Positions 44,801 to 58,300 are shown, counted from the first letter of the stretch. The stretch is 64,000 nt of DNA from Planctomycetaceae bacterium (GCA_041398825.1 JAWKTX010000019.1:17456-81455); one strand, 5' to 3'. Numbers and translations are program-made. Notes: generated by a model not told the origin, from the sequence alone.

Positions 44801-45894
44801 GGAGTTGCCAGAATCAATTCGCCCTTCGCGTCCAGCAAAGAATAAATCTTCGCCGCTTCCGGGATCGCCTTTCTTACACCGGCCACATCAAAGTTTGCGT
44901 CGTGCAAGGGCGAAATCGAAACGAACGTGCGTGGCGCCAGGGCGGCTACAACCTCGTAGAAATCGAAAGGCACCAGATCCGGATTCAACTGGTAGCGTGA
45001 ATTCAGCAATGGCATGTAACGATCGCTGGTCCAGCCCTGGATTTTTCCGCCATAGTAATCATGAAACGGAGTCCAGCCACAACTGGAAACGATGATCTTC
45101 AGACGCTCATCAAACACTCCGGAGAACATGGCATTGTGTCCGCCAAGCGAATGGCCGATGACACCAATGCGATCGGGATCGACACACGCCATCTGACAGA
45201 GCAGGTCAACACACCGCCGATGGTTCACAATGCCCTTCATCGTTCCGGAAACGTAGGGATCCGTTTCAAAATCGTAGTCGGAATAGTCCCCGAATGATGG
45301 ATAGTCGGGGCAAATCGTGATGTACCCACGCCGGGCCAGTTCCAGACCATACTGGCGATTCCCCCGGGGACCTTCCCCCGCCACAATCCGCTTACCAGCC
45401 GCCCCCGTCGGATGAAGAGCCAGCATTGCCGGTAGTTTCTCCTGCGCGTTCAACGCCAGAATATTCGCGGGGTCTGCCTTGTCTGCCAGTGTCGCTGGAA
45501 GCCAGAGATCGAGCGGCAGACGGTCGCCTGATTCCATCTGAATCGTGAGCTCAATCCGGCGCAGGTTGTCGATCCGTTTGTCCTCAACAACCACGATATC
45601 AAAAGGGGCAGCATTCTCTGTTGATGGCAGTGGCCCCATCGCTTCCTGCATTCCCGCCAGTATTTGTTCCCGACGTACGGCCCAGTCACCCTTACTAGCA
45701 ATTCGTTGCACCTGACCATCGTCATTTACAAATTGACTCAGGTCATTATGCCGGATCGCGGACTGTGACTGGGGCACCTGCGCAGTAGCATCGCCTTGCA
45801 GGACGCGAGCGCCAACAGTGGGATAAACCATCATAAAAGCAACGGCAACGAATACCGCTGGGAAAAGGCGGGCAAACCAGAATCCTCGGTTCAT
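41839..45894 (-). CDS. esterase/PVC-type dehydrogenase/cytochrome c fusion
   Basis: Exported protein of 1351 aa. The start at 45894 is given by GGAGT upstream and opens the signal peptide MNRGFWFARLFPAVFVAVAF. Domain order: an alpha/beta hydrolase of the acetyl-xylan-esterase/dienelactone type (about 80-410) with the nucleophile in GVIGHSLGGH (Ser about 249); a PVC-type membrane-bound dehydrogenase beta-propeller from FQTAPGFEIQM (about 420-870) with VAVAFDEHGRLFVIEMRDY; HEAT-like helical repeats (about 880-1190); and a heme-binding cytochrome c domain with KKHCSVCHQLGG (CxxCH about 1232), ending in the usual LISWLMEQK. The dehydrogenase/cytochrome form is common in planctomycetes; the fused esterase is less common and suggests a polysaccharide-linked ester substrate. 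The WXG-like operon is downstream on the same strand. Confidence 0.88.
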   Translation of the reverse strand: MNRGFWFARLFPAVFVAVAFMMVYPTVGARVLQGDATAQVPQSQSAIRHNDLSQFVNDDGQVQRIASKGDWAVRREQILAGMQEAMGPLPSTENAAPFDIVVVEDKRIDNLRRIELTIQMESGDRLPLDLWLPATLADKADPANILALNAQEKLPAMLALHPTGAAGKRIVAGEGPRGNRQYGLELARRGYITICPDYPSFGDYSDYDFETDPYVSGTMKGIVNHRRCVDLLCQMACVDPDRIGVIGHSLGGHNAMFSGVFDERLKIIVSSCGWTPFHDYYGGKIQGWTSDRYMPLLNSRYQLNPDLVPFDFYEVVAALAPRTFVSISPLHDANFDVAGVRKAIPEAAKIYSLLDAKGELILATPDCEHDFPAEMREKAYSEIDRVLRHTPPADLMPDYSGELPRIAAVPAEEAIQTFQTAPGFEIQMIAQEPDVVDPVAVAFDEHGRLFVIEMRDYSEQADEHLGRVRLLIDSDQDGVFDESHIFAEGLSWPTAITCFDGGVFVGSPPEVFYLKDTNGDHSADEKTLVFTGFGRSNVQGLMNCLHWGPDNRIYGQTSSSGATVTCPVHPERPALQLRSRDFSFDPKTFDIRPESGGAQHGMCFDDWGNRFVCSNSDHAQAILYNDRYLTRNSQVAAAPPRVSIAVDGGQAPVFRTSPVEPWRIVRTRLRASGVVKGVVEGGGRPAGYFTGSTGINVYRGDAWPREMVGMLVMADVGSNIVHRKKATADGVTWKAERIDPGFEFISSTDIWFRPVQSANAPDGCLMILDMYRETIEHPASLPPEIKKHLDLTSGRDRGRLYRLAPAGWKFQARDLPGKCSTEQLVAMLAHPNGWHRDTAARLLYERQDESAIEPLRKLAANPESARGRVHALNTLAGLNAQKADDIVAALKDKHARVRETAARHAESFAASQDVGLALSQLANDDDARVRLQAAFSLGAFDDTLRFAPLLTILKSAPADRWIRTAVLTSLQEDCLKALSVLASNEPPSFAQSTDGAAVITELTELVARQTAGKQRKALAALIERQADHPSLQLELVKRTYRGDSGARKDPVFSALTSSIVAAAQKTADDETAASAARIAAIRALTLANYADQSERLLAMLNPLTAPEIQLAALETLGVYGDARAASELIDRVSELSPKVLERTRELMLDRADWAIILLQAMADDRVRSNFLSSAELQRLAGHPDQTLRAAATVQLKAMGTSSREDVIRKYQTTLSLVGNNQRGAEIFKKHCSVCHQLGGVGYQVGPNLATVASRGPESILVNLLDPNREVNPAWREYIAVTTEGRTHNGVIISESATSITLRRAEAKEDSLLRTDLDTLQDTGRSLMPEGLEKEIDPQAAADLISWLMEQK

Positions 45895-46389
45895 TTCAAT
45901 CACTCCGGGGAAATTGATGTGGTGGTAGGACCTGTGTTGTAGAGCACAAGCTGCCGGCAGGGAAGCGGCTCGCCTGCTTCTGAAGCACACCAGAGGATGT
46001 GCCTCGAAAAATGCGTGACGCATAGTCAGCCAATTGAACGAAATCCAGCCACCGATGCAAATTAAACGGCCATTCGCCGACCGGGTGTGTACGCGCGAGT
46101 GAATGTTCCCAGGTGCTGCAGTCCGCACATTCGCGCAATGCGAGACAGTCGTTGAGGTCTCGTTTGCCGGTGCACATTTCCAATCGTTGTCAAGCTTGTC
46201 GTTCCGGTAGGACGGTCAGATTTTCCGAACTAGTTGGATACGTGCTGCCAGAAACTGCGCGGACGGAGAGGTCGGACGCTGTTCGTCATAACCACTCCAG
46301 CTGCTGCATCTGTCTCAATCAGCCACTTCTGCACAGCACGATCACATTCTTGATTCGCACAGTACGGATACCTCTCGGACGGGCCCAAC
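45895..46389. other. divergent intergenic region
   Basis: About 495 bp between the leftward dehydrogenase fusion and the rightward giant gene, presumably with both promoters. Small frames overlap here without support. No hairpin or repeat of note seen. Confidence 0.4.
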
Positions 46390-49300
46390 ATGTCTCTCAG
46401 TCAATGGATTCGCTCACTCACCAAAGCCACTCTGAACCGCAGGAACCAGCCGACACGGCGAAAGTCAGGTGCCGCTCAAAGCCTGCAACGTGCCGCTCTA
46501 CAGAGTGAAATGCTGGAAAACCGAACTCTATTGTCCGGTGATCCTCTGGATGAGCTCACCAGAATCGGTGAAGCCGGTGCAGCTCCAGACGCTGGTGATC
46601 TCACCCTGCAATCTGAAGAAGGACTGCAGCAACACTCACAATCTGCCGATGTTTCGCTCGAAGTTGCAGGTCAGGAAAATCTTCAGCACATGCTGGCGGT
46701 CGTTGACGGAGGGATCGACGGGTACGAAGCCATCGTCGATGCCATCGGTACCATTGCGATGAACAATGCGCAAATGGAGATCGTTGTTCTTGACCCGGAT
46801 CTTGACGGCGTCGATCAGATCAGCCGTATTCTGAGTCATCGCACCGATATCGATGCGCTGCATCTCTTCTCGCATGGAAGCAGTGGAGCGATTCGGTTAG
46901 GCACCACCACGCTGGACTCCGCCGCTCTTGAAGCCATGAGCGATACGATGGCCGGATGGGGGCAATCCCTGACAGAAAATGCGGACATCCTTCTGTATGG
47001 ATGTGAGATTGGAGAAGGCCTCCCCGGGATCGAATTTCTACATGCCTTCTCGGCAACGACGGGCGCTGACGTCAGCGCTTCGATTGACCTGACCGGGGAC
47101 TCACAGCAGGGCGGCGACTGGGACCTTGAGGCAACCACGGGATCCGTAGAGACACCGCCACTGTTCGACAACGCGCCGCCGGCCTTCCACGGCGTGCTCT
47201 CCACAATTACCGGCAGTCAGCTCATTGCTGCAAATGGAGATTTCAACGGACAGACGATCGATGCCACAACTAACCCGACGGTTGTTGACACACTCAACCT
47301 GACCGGCGTCACGGGAAATCTCACGATTACCCTGTCGAAAGCCTCAGGAGCGGCAAAGGTAAACATCGTTATCAGCCGCAGTGAAAACAGCGTAACCAGT
47401 ACGGTCACGTATGTCCTTGCGCAGGGACGCGGCGGAGTTCCCAATATTCTGGCCGGCAATAATGCCACCCAGCGCCTCATATTCACTCTGAACCGAGTCG
47501 GCATCGGTACCCTGGACCTGTCGACCCTTTCCAATGTGCAGGTGGCCATCGGCAAAAGTGCCACAAATGTTCACGGCGAGATCACCCGTGGTGGTTCGGC
47601 TGAAATCATTTGCAGAACGGCCGGAATCGACACACTGTTAATTGGACGTGTTGGCTCTGTCGGGGATGTCATGGATATTGCCATTCTGGACGGGGCACAA
47701 CTGGCCACGCTGAAGAAAAAATCCGGATACAATGGAAAGCTGAATTTGTCCTTCCCGGACAGCCTGAACACATCAAACCTCGATAAGATTGATGCGAAGA
47801 ACATCGCAACAATCCCGCTTCCGACGGGTACAAGAGCAGACGGATTTACCACTGCAAATCTGAATAAAGTGCAGGCGGGCAAGGGCGACCAGGTAATTGA
47901 TGCAGGCTCCATTGCTAACCTGACTGCCGATGCAGGCGAAGGCGATGACTTTATTGTCGCCGGTGCAGGCAATCAGACGCTCATCGGAGGCCCAGGCAAT
48001 GACAGCTATGAGTTCAAAGGACTCTGGGGAGACGATACGGTCACCGAACTGGTCACCGGGGGTACCGGCGACAAACTCGATTTCTCCGCCATCGCATCCG
48101 GAATCACCGTTGATCTTTATCGAAGTGATTTATCCTCAGGGCTCAGCGGAGTGCAGGTTGTTTCAAACACAAACTCAGCCAACAGGCTCGTCAATGCTAA
48201 ATACATAGAAGCCATTGTTGGGCCAAATGCAGACAATACTTATCGTTTCAACGATGCCTGGGGATTCCAGAGCACGACTCTGACAACATCCATCTTTAAT
48301 ATCGATGACTCTGCTTCGGGCGACACTCTTGGTACACTGGACTTCAGCAAGGTCACGCATGACCTTGATTATGTCATAGAATCTAATGGTGTTATCACCG
48401 TCACTGCAAGGGTAACCCATACAGTAACGGGCGGACCCAGAGAGTTTACATATATAGTTAAAGCGAAGAACATAGCAAGCGTTATTGGAGGCAAAGGGGA
48501 CAACACCTGGCATATCAATAGTGATACAGCCCTCCAGGGGGGAATTACATCAAGCGCCACGGGTCGAAACTTCTTTGACTATTCCGATTACAGCGGTACT
48601 GCTCCGGTTGTTATTGACACCGTTGCTGGCGTCGCAACTGGTCTCATGCTATCGACAGCTCCTGCTTCGAATCAGGAGCTGCAGACATTTTCAATCGGGA
48701 ACGCAGCAACAGGAACATTCCGCCTGGGAATCGGCTCCATCGTTACGGAACCCATCACGCTGGGCAGCACAACTCTGGAGACGAGGAATAATATTCAGCT
48801 TGCACTGGACAAACTCGCCGGTCCAAACCTGTTTGAAGTGCTGAATGCGACTTCGAATTCGTGGCGAGTTCGTTTTGGAATTGCAGCCAACCATCCGGTA
48901 ATTTCGCTCAATACAAGTGGATTGCGCGATGGCGTCGGCAATCCGGTCACCGGAAGCGTGACAACCAATCAGGCTGGCCGAGCACCGTTCGGCACGGGTG
49001 GCTTCGACAGGCTGGAACAGATCGTTGGCGGGCCTTCCAATACGGATATGGTTGTGCTTTATGGAACGGTCGCTACAGGAGGCAGTAAGAGAGATATTAT
49101 TTATACGCGTGATTCGGATGCAGTCATCAACGGAACCAGTGGCAGTGATATTCTGGTGACCTATGCAGGAAATGACACCGTCGATGGCGGGGCTGGGGAT
49201 GACCAGATTAGTGGTGGTAACGGGACAAATACTCTTCGAGGCGGAAGTGGAAACGATTCCATTTATGGTGGCAGTGGCATCGACAACCTGTATGGAGATG

Positions 49301-52300
49301 CCGGGGACGATCTTCTGGAAGGGGCCGCTGGAAATGACAGCCTTCAGGGCGGTCCAGGGAATGATATTCTGAATGGTGGCGCCGGCGACGACAGCCTGCA
49401 GGGCGGCGTTGGTGATGACACTTACATTCTGACAAATGGATGGGGAAGCGACACCATCGTTGAAGCGAATGTGGATGGCAAGGACACAATCGACTTCGGG
49501 CAGGTCACCAACGACCTGTCATTTGTGTTGAGCGATGGAAAACTGGTCGCAGGCAGCGGCACCGTCACTATTGAAAACAAGCCAGGCTACTTCACTGGCT
49601 ACAGAAACATCACCGGTAGTTTTTCGGGCGGTGATCTGCTGACCGTTACCAGGGCTGGCAGCTTTAACGAGATTCAGGCGGTTTCACTGGCCGGAGCCAG
49701 CGCGGGATCAACGTTCACATTGACGCTTTCGGATGCTCTGAACAATCTGAATTTCAACCGGACGATTACTGTTGGTGCAGATGATGCTGCGACTGCGGCA
49801 AATATTCAGACTGCCCTGAATGCTGCTCTGGGAGCCGATTCTGTTAAGGTGATCGTAGGCTCAGTCAGCACGTTTCACGTCGAATTCCTTAAGCCGGGCA
49901 ACACGGATATTTCGGCGATGGTTCTGGGGACCACGGGACTGACATGGCCTGCAGTGCCAACTCCGGTTTCACTGCAGGAAGCTGCAGTCGGAAAGAATGC
50001 GATCTGGCAAATTGACCTTGGGATGGCCAACGGCGGGAGCATCAGCCTGGGCTTCAATAATGGAACCGCCCGCACGGCCTCAAATATCAGCGTGACCAAT
50101 GATCCTCAGGTGACTGCCGCCAATATCCAGGCGGCGATCGCTTCTTCTGGCGGTGCCGGTGCTTCTGCCAAAGTGTCGGTTGCTGGTATGGGCATCTACA
50201 AGATCGAGTTCACGGGGCCTGCTGCGACTGCGGTGACCGGCGGAACGATTACAGCATCTCTGACGTACCCGACGGGCGTCACAGTGCTGCAACACGGACA
50301 GTCCGGAGCAGACATCCAGCAAATCGATCTGACGAATGTCGCCAGTGGATCATTCACATTGAAGATAGGCAGCCAGGAAACCGGTCCCGTAACATGGAGC
50401 ACGACACCGGCAACTACGGCAGACCGGATTCGGGACGCGATTAATGCGACCAGTCAGGGATTCAAAGGTCTGTTTGCGAAATTTAAGGTCAGTGTGAAAG
50501 GCACGGGCACCGCGAATGATCAGACTTTCGAAGTCACATTCCTTGGACCAAAAGACAAGGATGTCGCAGATATCTCCGTGAATACATCTGATCTGCTGGC
50601 GTCATCCGGAAATGTTTCGGCCAGTGTAACAAGCCTGCAGAATGGCCAGAGCGGTGGAGGCCCCAGCGCCATCGAAACGGTGATCGCTCCGAATGCTGAC
50701 ACCACGATGTACTTTGGAAACGAAATCATCAATTCCATCGGGGATGTCGCAAAACAGGCACTGATTCCCGCCGAACTTCGCAACTACGGCGAACTGACGA
50801 TCGATTCGAGTACGTTGACGAGCAACGGGCACCAGTTGACCCTGGATTTCAGCAACGTCACGCGTCCGATGGAGTTCGTGTTTGAAAACACGGCCAAAAC
50901 GGAAATTCAGCAATTGATCCTGAATGCCACGGAATCTCCCGTCGGCAGTAAGTTCCGTTTACAGATCGGATCTGTGACAACCGGTGACATTACGGTTCAG
51001 GGCAAGGACAGCCTGACTGCGAGGGCCATCCAGCTGGCTTTGAACTCCGCATTGACGGGGACATCACTGGACGGAGTGACGGTCAAGGTCGCGACATCTC
51101 TGCTGACGTCAGGAAAGTACGAAATAACATACAGTGCATTTCAGGACGTTCCACTTCTGACTGCCATCCAGGACACAGCGACAGGCAGCGCACAGCTGAG
51201 TCAGGCGGCAACATCGGTTTTGCGGGAAGGCGTAAGTGGTCAGATTCAGCTGACAATCGAAAAGACCTATCAATGGCCGGAATTGTTCGAAGGCAGCTAT
51301 GTCGCAGAATTGTGGAACGAGTTGTGGGGCCAGATCAGCTACGACAAGGTCGTCATCACAAATGTCGATTCGAACACCACAATCATTGGCGGCAAGAACG
51401 AAAACACTTTCAAAATCCAGGGGGACGCAACCTTTGCGGGAAAAATTGTTGGCTTGAAAGCGTTGCGTCCACTGACATCGTTCCTGGACTACGAATCTCT
51501 CACCGGCGCGGTGACGCTCGATTTCCCCAACATCAACACCATCAATACGCTGGATATGTCAGACAGTCTGGCCAGCCAGCCAACCGTCGTGAATCTGACG
51601 CACCTGGTCAATGATGGCGCGGTGAATTCTCAAACGGTCACCGAAGCACAGGACGGTCGAGAAGTTCAGAGACTGGTCATTCCAACAGCGACGTACGGAA
51701 AGTTCGTGATTGAGGGCTTTCGGGCTGATGGAGTCACGACGTTTGAATCATCCGTGATCTCACTTCACAACGAAGTGGGTGGCGGCGCTACGTTGACCTA
51801 TGGAATTGTTTCCCCGGTGGAAATCGCCAGTCGCATTGAACAGGCACTGAATACCGCATTGGGTGAAGCCACAGATCAGGGAGTCAAGGTGGCTCCTGTC
51901 GCTATCGTAAATACCGATGGAACGAAATCCATCGCGTACGACGTAACATTCCAGCGATCGGGCGTCAACTACAAACCACTGGAAATCAACGATGTCCTTG
52001 CTGCGGGCGTCACGCCGGTCAAACAAATCGTTGCGCTGACCGCAGCGAATATCACTCCCATGGGGACGCCCAACGCTTCGGCCGTCACTGTTGATTTGAC
52101 AGCGGTCACTGGCGTAACGAATGTTCGGCTGCAATTGACAACCGATTCAGGACTGCGTGTCACAACGGCATCCACCCCGCAGACCGTAGCCGGTCTGAAA
52201 GCGGCCATTGATGAAATCGTCGTCGCCAGCAATCTGCTCGAGGCACTGGGGCCGGTGGCCGTCACCAGCAATTCGGCTGATACTTACAATATCTCCTTCC

Positions 52301-55300
52301 CTCGCGGGAACGTGGCAATTTCTGTTCTCAACGCCGCGGACGACACTGCCGTCGCGGACGCGACTGTCACAGTGACACAGTTTGCCCAGAAGAAGAACCG
52401 GGTTCAGAAGCTGACATTCAATGGGGCAACATCCGGGATTGTCGACGTTGGGTACTCGATCGCACGGCCCGGTCAGGCTCCTCTCTCAGGAAAGATTTCG
52501 CTGGATCTCAACAGCGCTAACCCCGCCACGACGCTGGAAAATGCGTTTGATTCGGCGCTGACACTGGGCGATGTATCAGTCACCGGTGATTTAGCCAGTG
52601 GATTAATTGTTACGTTTGAAACCGATCTGAATGATGTCGTTTTCGTCAGGGGAGAAGTTCGGCCGCTGACGCTGACGGCGCGGACAGCTGTCAAACCTGC
52701 ATCGGCCGGCAGTACGCCCGTCGGCCCGGTCGATGTCGTACTCCAAAGCATTGTTCACGAAGTCCAGCGTCTGACTCTGACGGATGCAGTTTCGAATACA
52801 CCAGCAACCGGTATATTCCGGCTGACTGTGACGGATCCCGCAACCAGCTCTGCAAAGACAACAGCAGACATCGCGATTGGAACGACGACAGAAGCAACAG
52901 CGACCAACATTCAGGCGGCGTTGAATGCAATCACGGTGCTTGGCACCAATGCCACAATGGTGAACGCGAATCCTGCCGGTGGCTGGGACATTGAGTATCT
53001 GCTGCCAGGAAATATTGCGTCGGCGGCAGTAAGTACACAGCCGACCGGAGGAATGATTGCCGTAACAACGCTGACCGAAGGCAGCACCAGCAACAATAGT
53101 GTTCAGAAGTTCCACCTGAATGCCGCCGATGCGGGTTCCTTTGCGTTCAGGATGAACGGAGAACTCACTCTCCCGGTAAACCTCCAGTCCGGAACTGCGA
53201 CAGCCATCGGAACAATCGATGGATTCGCCGTAGCTGGTCGCATCAAAACGGAGCTGGAGAGACTCAAAAACCTGACAACAGTGAACGTTAAGGCGTATCG
53301 AACAACGAACGGGCTGACGACGCTGTTAACCGGGTCCGCTGCTGTTCCGGCCGGAGAAGTACATTTCGAAGTGGAAATCGTTTCGCCCGATTCAACACTC
53401 GGCTTTGAAAAACTATCCATTGAGGCAGGTGATCTGCTTCAGCGCCATTCTGCACCTGTAGACTACAGTGTGATTACAGTCCATGAAGGTCGCCGGGCCG
53501 TTTCCGAAGTACAGAAACTGTCGCGTCTGGATACGCTGAAATCGGGCAGCAATTTCCAGTTGGCATATGACGGCGGCACGTCTGAGGCCACAGCCTATAC
53601 AACGACTGCGATTCAGGCTTCATATGACAGTTTAACTCCTTCTGCTGGTTACGCTCAGGTTATAGGTACTGACGCCAACACATGGCTCGTAACATTCACC
53701 GGGAATATGGGTGGTGACGAATCGCTGAGTGGCATGATCACGGATAATGCTTCGCAGCTGGCACAGAAGGTCCCATTCTCTGATCTCCGGCACGGAAAGT
53801 TTGGCAATACCCCTGGCGCGACCGGATTCACCGGCATCGTGCAGAACATGTCCAACATCAACTACGGAGCCGGAGTCAATCTGCTGCTGGGATCGAATGT
53901 ATCCATCTACGAAGCGTTGCTTGCGCAGAAGGCGCCAGCTATTTCAAAGAGCTCTCTGTTCAGTGATGCCAGCTTCTCACTTGGCAAGAATGTCTTTTCC
54001 GTCGGCGGCAATCTGTTGAGCACATTGTTTGATGACGGCCGCACAGGTGACGGTCGCTTCTCCGGCGAGGGCGTGGCAGATGTTGCAAAATTCGTTACAG
54101 ACACTCTGACAAATACTCTGCTGAGCGGAGAGTTGAGTTTTGGTGAACCGACAATTGCCCCCGGTGTTCATCTAATGTCAGGCCTGACCGGCGGCGACAC
54201 CTACAAGTTTGAGGGGTTCTGGGGGGCCGCAGCGATTGTCGAACCGCCATCGGTCTACGCCGGTGTTGATCTGAACCTTGGTTTTGACACTCTGGACATG
54301 AGCGCGGTCAGCGGCGATGTAACTTTTGATATCTATACATTGTCCACAGATAACATTGGGGACTGGCAGGCCCGGCTGAATGCACTGGGGCACCCGATGC
54401 CTCTTTCGATTGGCATGACACTGGTGCTGGCTCGAAACAATGCCGGGACGAAGTTTATCGAACAGTTTGCCAGTGCGGTCGGTGGCAGCGTAGACGTGGA
54501 TGGTTTCGGCCTCAACTACATCATTGCAACCGGCATCGAGAATATCATTGGCAGTGGTGGAGAGAATACATTCAAGTTTCACGGCAATGCGCGACTGGAT
54601 GGTTATGTCGCGGCGGGTACGGATGGTGAAATCAAGTTCGACTACAGCGACTACACTCCGTCAGGTTCCACCGTCATCAATGGCAATACGTACGACGGTG
54701 TTGTTGTCGATGGCACTGCTGGTCTGAGTTTTGGTATCCCCGGCACGGAAGCCCCGCTTCCAATTCTTGGAACATTTGCGGGAGCAAATGTCAATTGGGG
54801 AAGTGCCACCGGCGTACTTGGAAGCCGTCTGGTCGGGCTGGACCTTCTGGTTCCCGGCAGTGCGCTCGGCAGCTTCGCCCCCACTAACAATGCTGTGGAC
54901 GGATTGAAGTCTGCTGTCGGAACCGCGCAGTCGGATTACCTGCAGGGGAATGACGAAGACAATGTCTTTACAGTCGGCCACGGTGGTAATGACTTTGTCG
55001 ACGGCGGTGAACACAAGAAGGACGGTGATACGGTCAGTTTCGAGGGGACATCGAATGACACCTTTGTGGATTTGAAGAACGGTGTCGCACACACGGGACT
55101 TTCCGCGGGCACAGTTCAGTTTGCTCGCCACAGCGTGCTTGCATTGGGTGGCAATCATGGAAGCTTTACGCTGACGCATGAAACCAATGTGGCGACCATC
55201 ACCGCCGGTCAAATGACAGCAACCGGCATTCAAACGGCTCTTGAGGGACTTGCGAGTATTTCATCGGGCGACATCCGTGTCGTGGACCTGGGTGGAGGTT

Positions 55301-58300
55301 CGTTTGATATTCAGTTCCTGAATTTCAGCCTCAGTACCGCAATTGCTGTCAACGTTGCAGATCTGAAGACTCGCACTTCCGGGATCGTTAGCTACACATC
55401 GGGCACCGGTGCCCTGGTCGTGACCGGCAATGCCGGGACCTTTGTGCTGACTCATCAGACGAATGATGCCACCATTCATATTACGGACGATGCAGCGACT
55501 ATTCAGTCGACGCTGGAAGGTCTGGCAACCATTGGATCGGGCAATGTCACCGTATCAGGAACTGCCGGCAACTACACGATTGCGTTTCTGAATGGTGTGG
55601 ATGCAACACTGTCGACAGACGCATCGAATTTGTTCACCGACGTGAATGGAACCGGCACCTATACGCCGGCAACCCTGCCGAAACTGACCATCGATGCCGA
55701 TGCAGGATTATTCACACTCACGCACGCCGGAAACAGGACAGCGAGACTTCAGTTTGATGCGTCTGCCGAAGCAATACAGCAGGCACTGGACAGTCTGGCA
55801 AGTTTGCACGACGGCAATGACGCGACGGTCAGTGTGACAGTGACCGCGACCGACACTGCCGGTGTATTCACGATCGCGTTTGGAACGGGCGTCACAGCAC
55901 AGTTGCTGTCGACCGATGCTGACCCTGGCAGCTCAGACGGGGCTGGCCTGCTGAAAGTCGAAGCCACCACCACCAGTATCACGCTGGGCCATATTGAAAA
56001 TATCCAGGATGGTGAAGGGAATGACTTACTGACAGGTGACGACGGTGACAATGTCTTCTACTTCTCCGATGATAGTGGCAAGAATCTGGTTTATGGCGGT
56101 GACGGGGACAACAAGCTGGACTTTTCGAAAGTGACCGATGATGTCACCGTAACAGAAGCTCACGGCGGCCTTGTTATTACCTGGGGTGAGAATCGAGTCA
56201 CGGCATTCGGAAACTTCGAGGTCGACGGAATTGGTGCTCGACAGGCTGGAGCCATTAAAGATCTGTTCAGCAAGAAGTTGCTTGGCGGAGATCTCGAACT
56301 GGGCTCCGGAGGCACCCCCAATAGTGGCACCTCGCTGTCTTCCGGAAGTGACGTAGCCGGTCTGCTGACGGAAGCAGTATCTCGATGGAATGCCATCCTG
56401 CCTTCTGTTCTGGATCTGGACGGATCTCAGATTAATGTCATCGTCGGTGACCTCGGATCAACGATTGCGTCGGTGGCGTGGAATGCCACGTCATCGAAAT
56501 ACGACGTCACACTGGATGACAATGCCGCTGGCGGCGGATGGTACGTCGATACCGCGTTTACAGGATCGACAGCGGATGATGAATTCAGCACCGCAGCTCC
56601 GAACGGAGTCGATGCGCTGACCGTTTTGATGCATGAGCTCGGCCATATCGTTGGGATAGACCATCCGGCCGTGGCTGATTCCGGCAACCTGATGAATTCA
56701 ACCCTTCGCAAGGGTGTTCGGCTGAATCCAGCTACAGAGAATGTAGCGACCGGACTCACATCAGAAGATGCATTTGCAGCGGGTCTCGACCTGTTTGGTG
56801 ACTGGGCTCAAAACCTGGGAACCAGGATCAGCGATACTCTTGAAAACGCAACAACCATTCCGTTCACGGATATCAGTCTTGCCCAGATCCTGGGTATCAC
56901 GGAAGGAGTTGATGCGTTTGGATCGATGATCAACACAAAAGTGGATTCGATCGCTCTTGCAATCGACAGCTACTTCAGCACCAACTCAGACCCTAATACC
57001 AACGACATGCTTCTGGCATTGCAGGCACTGTCGAGCAATGGCATCCATGTTTCTGCGACTCCGGGAATCCAGCAGTACAATGTGACCATCGATCTGGCGA
57101 CCTGGTCGAAGTCGATCGTGCTGGATTTGAGCGACCTGTCGATCGACCTGAGTTCCGTTGGTATCGATGCTGAATTGCCGTTCAATTTCGGGCTTTCAAC
57201 GACGCAAAGCCAACCCATTCAACTGACGGCGGGCGTCTACCTGGACTTCGAATTCGGTATCGACAATCAGGGCCAGTTCTATGTGCTTGATCCGGAAGTC
57301 AGCGCGGGAGTTGAGCTGGGCGAAATCCAGCAGAACATTATCGGGGTCGACGTCGATGCCAAAACATTCACAATCGCCGGCGATGCAACCACGCTGCCTG
57401 GCCACGTGAATTCGGACAATGGTCACTATGTTGCCGGAGACCGAATTGCGGTGAGTGGTTCGACAGGCAACAACAATATCTACACCGTTGCTACGGCCAC
57501 CTACGACGTATTCACAGACACCACGATCATTACTGTCACTGAAGACATTGCAGACGAAACAGCCGATGGTTCACTCATCAAGACAATGGATTTTGGAGTG
57601 AATCTTGGTCCTCTGGGGCTGGAATCGAATGACGCCGTGCTTTCTCTTGGGATCTCTGCAGGTATCGGGCTCGACTACAAATTAAACATGCTGGAGCTTC
57701 AGCAGGGCAGCGACGCCTACAGCCTGATCACCAGCCTGAGTCCGTCGCTGGGCGAAGACAGTCATTACACCATTGTGCTCCCGATCGAATGGGCGGGCGT
57801 GCTGGATGGTATTCTTGATGGCACAGGCTATGTCACCGCTACCAGCGCGATGCTGCAGCCAGGCACTACGATTGCCGGATTTCTGGCTGCTATCCCTTCA
57901 ACGATTCAGATATCAGGAATGTCGGATCTGCTGAAGTTCAGCGGCCTGTCACTGGACACCATCCTGGCAGCCCTTGAAGACACGGCAGACGACCTTGTCG
58001 GAACGGATCGCCAGCTGCATGGTCAGTTTGTCGGAGGAAGTGTCGACTCAGATGGGGAATTCACCGGAGGCATCTTCAAGGTGTTTGGAGAGGTCTGGCG
58101 GGCAGGTACTCCAGTGGCACTGACCAGCTCGTACACGCCGGTGGAAACGAACGGTGACCAGAATGCCATCATCGTTGAAGACATGAATGGCGATAAGCTT
58201 CGCCTTTCAGAATGGTCATTTGGTGGTAATTCGGTTTACGGGATCGCAGTCCCTGTGAATGCCAACGACTTTGAACTGACGGTCTACACCCTCGACCATT

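Noticed and set aside
47230..47250. TTCAACGGACAG in the giant gene, as in the palindromic repeat
   Set aside because: Only 12 bases match and the rest of the element is absent; the bases encode DFNGQT in frame.
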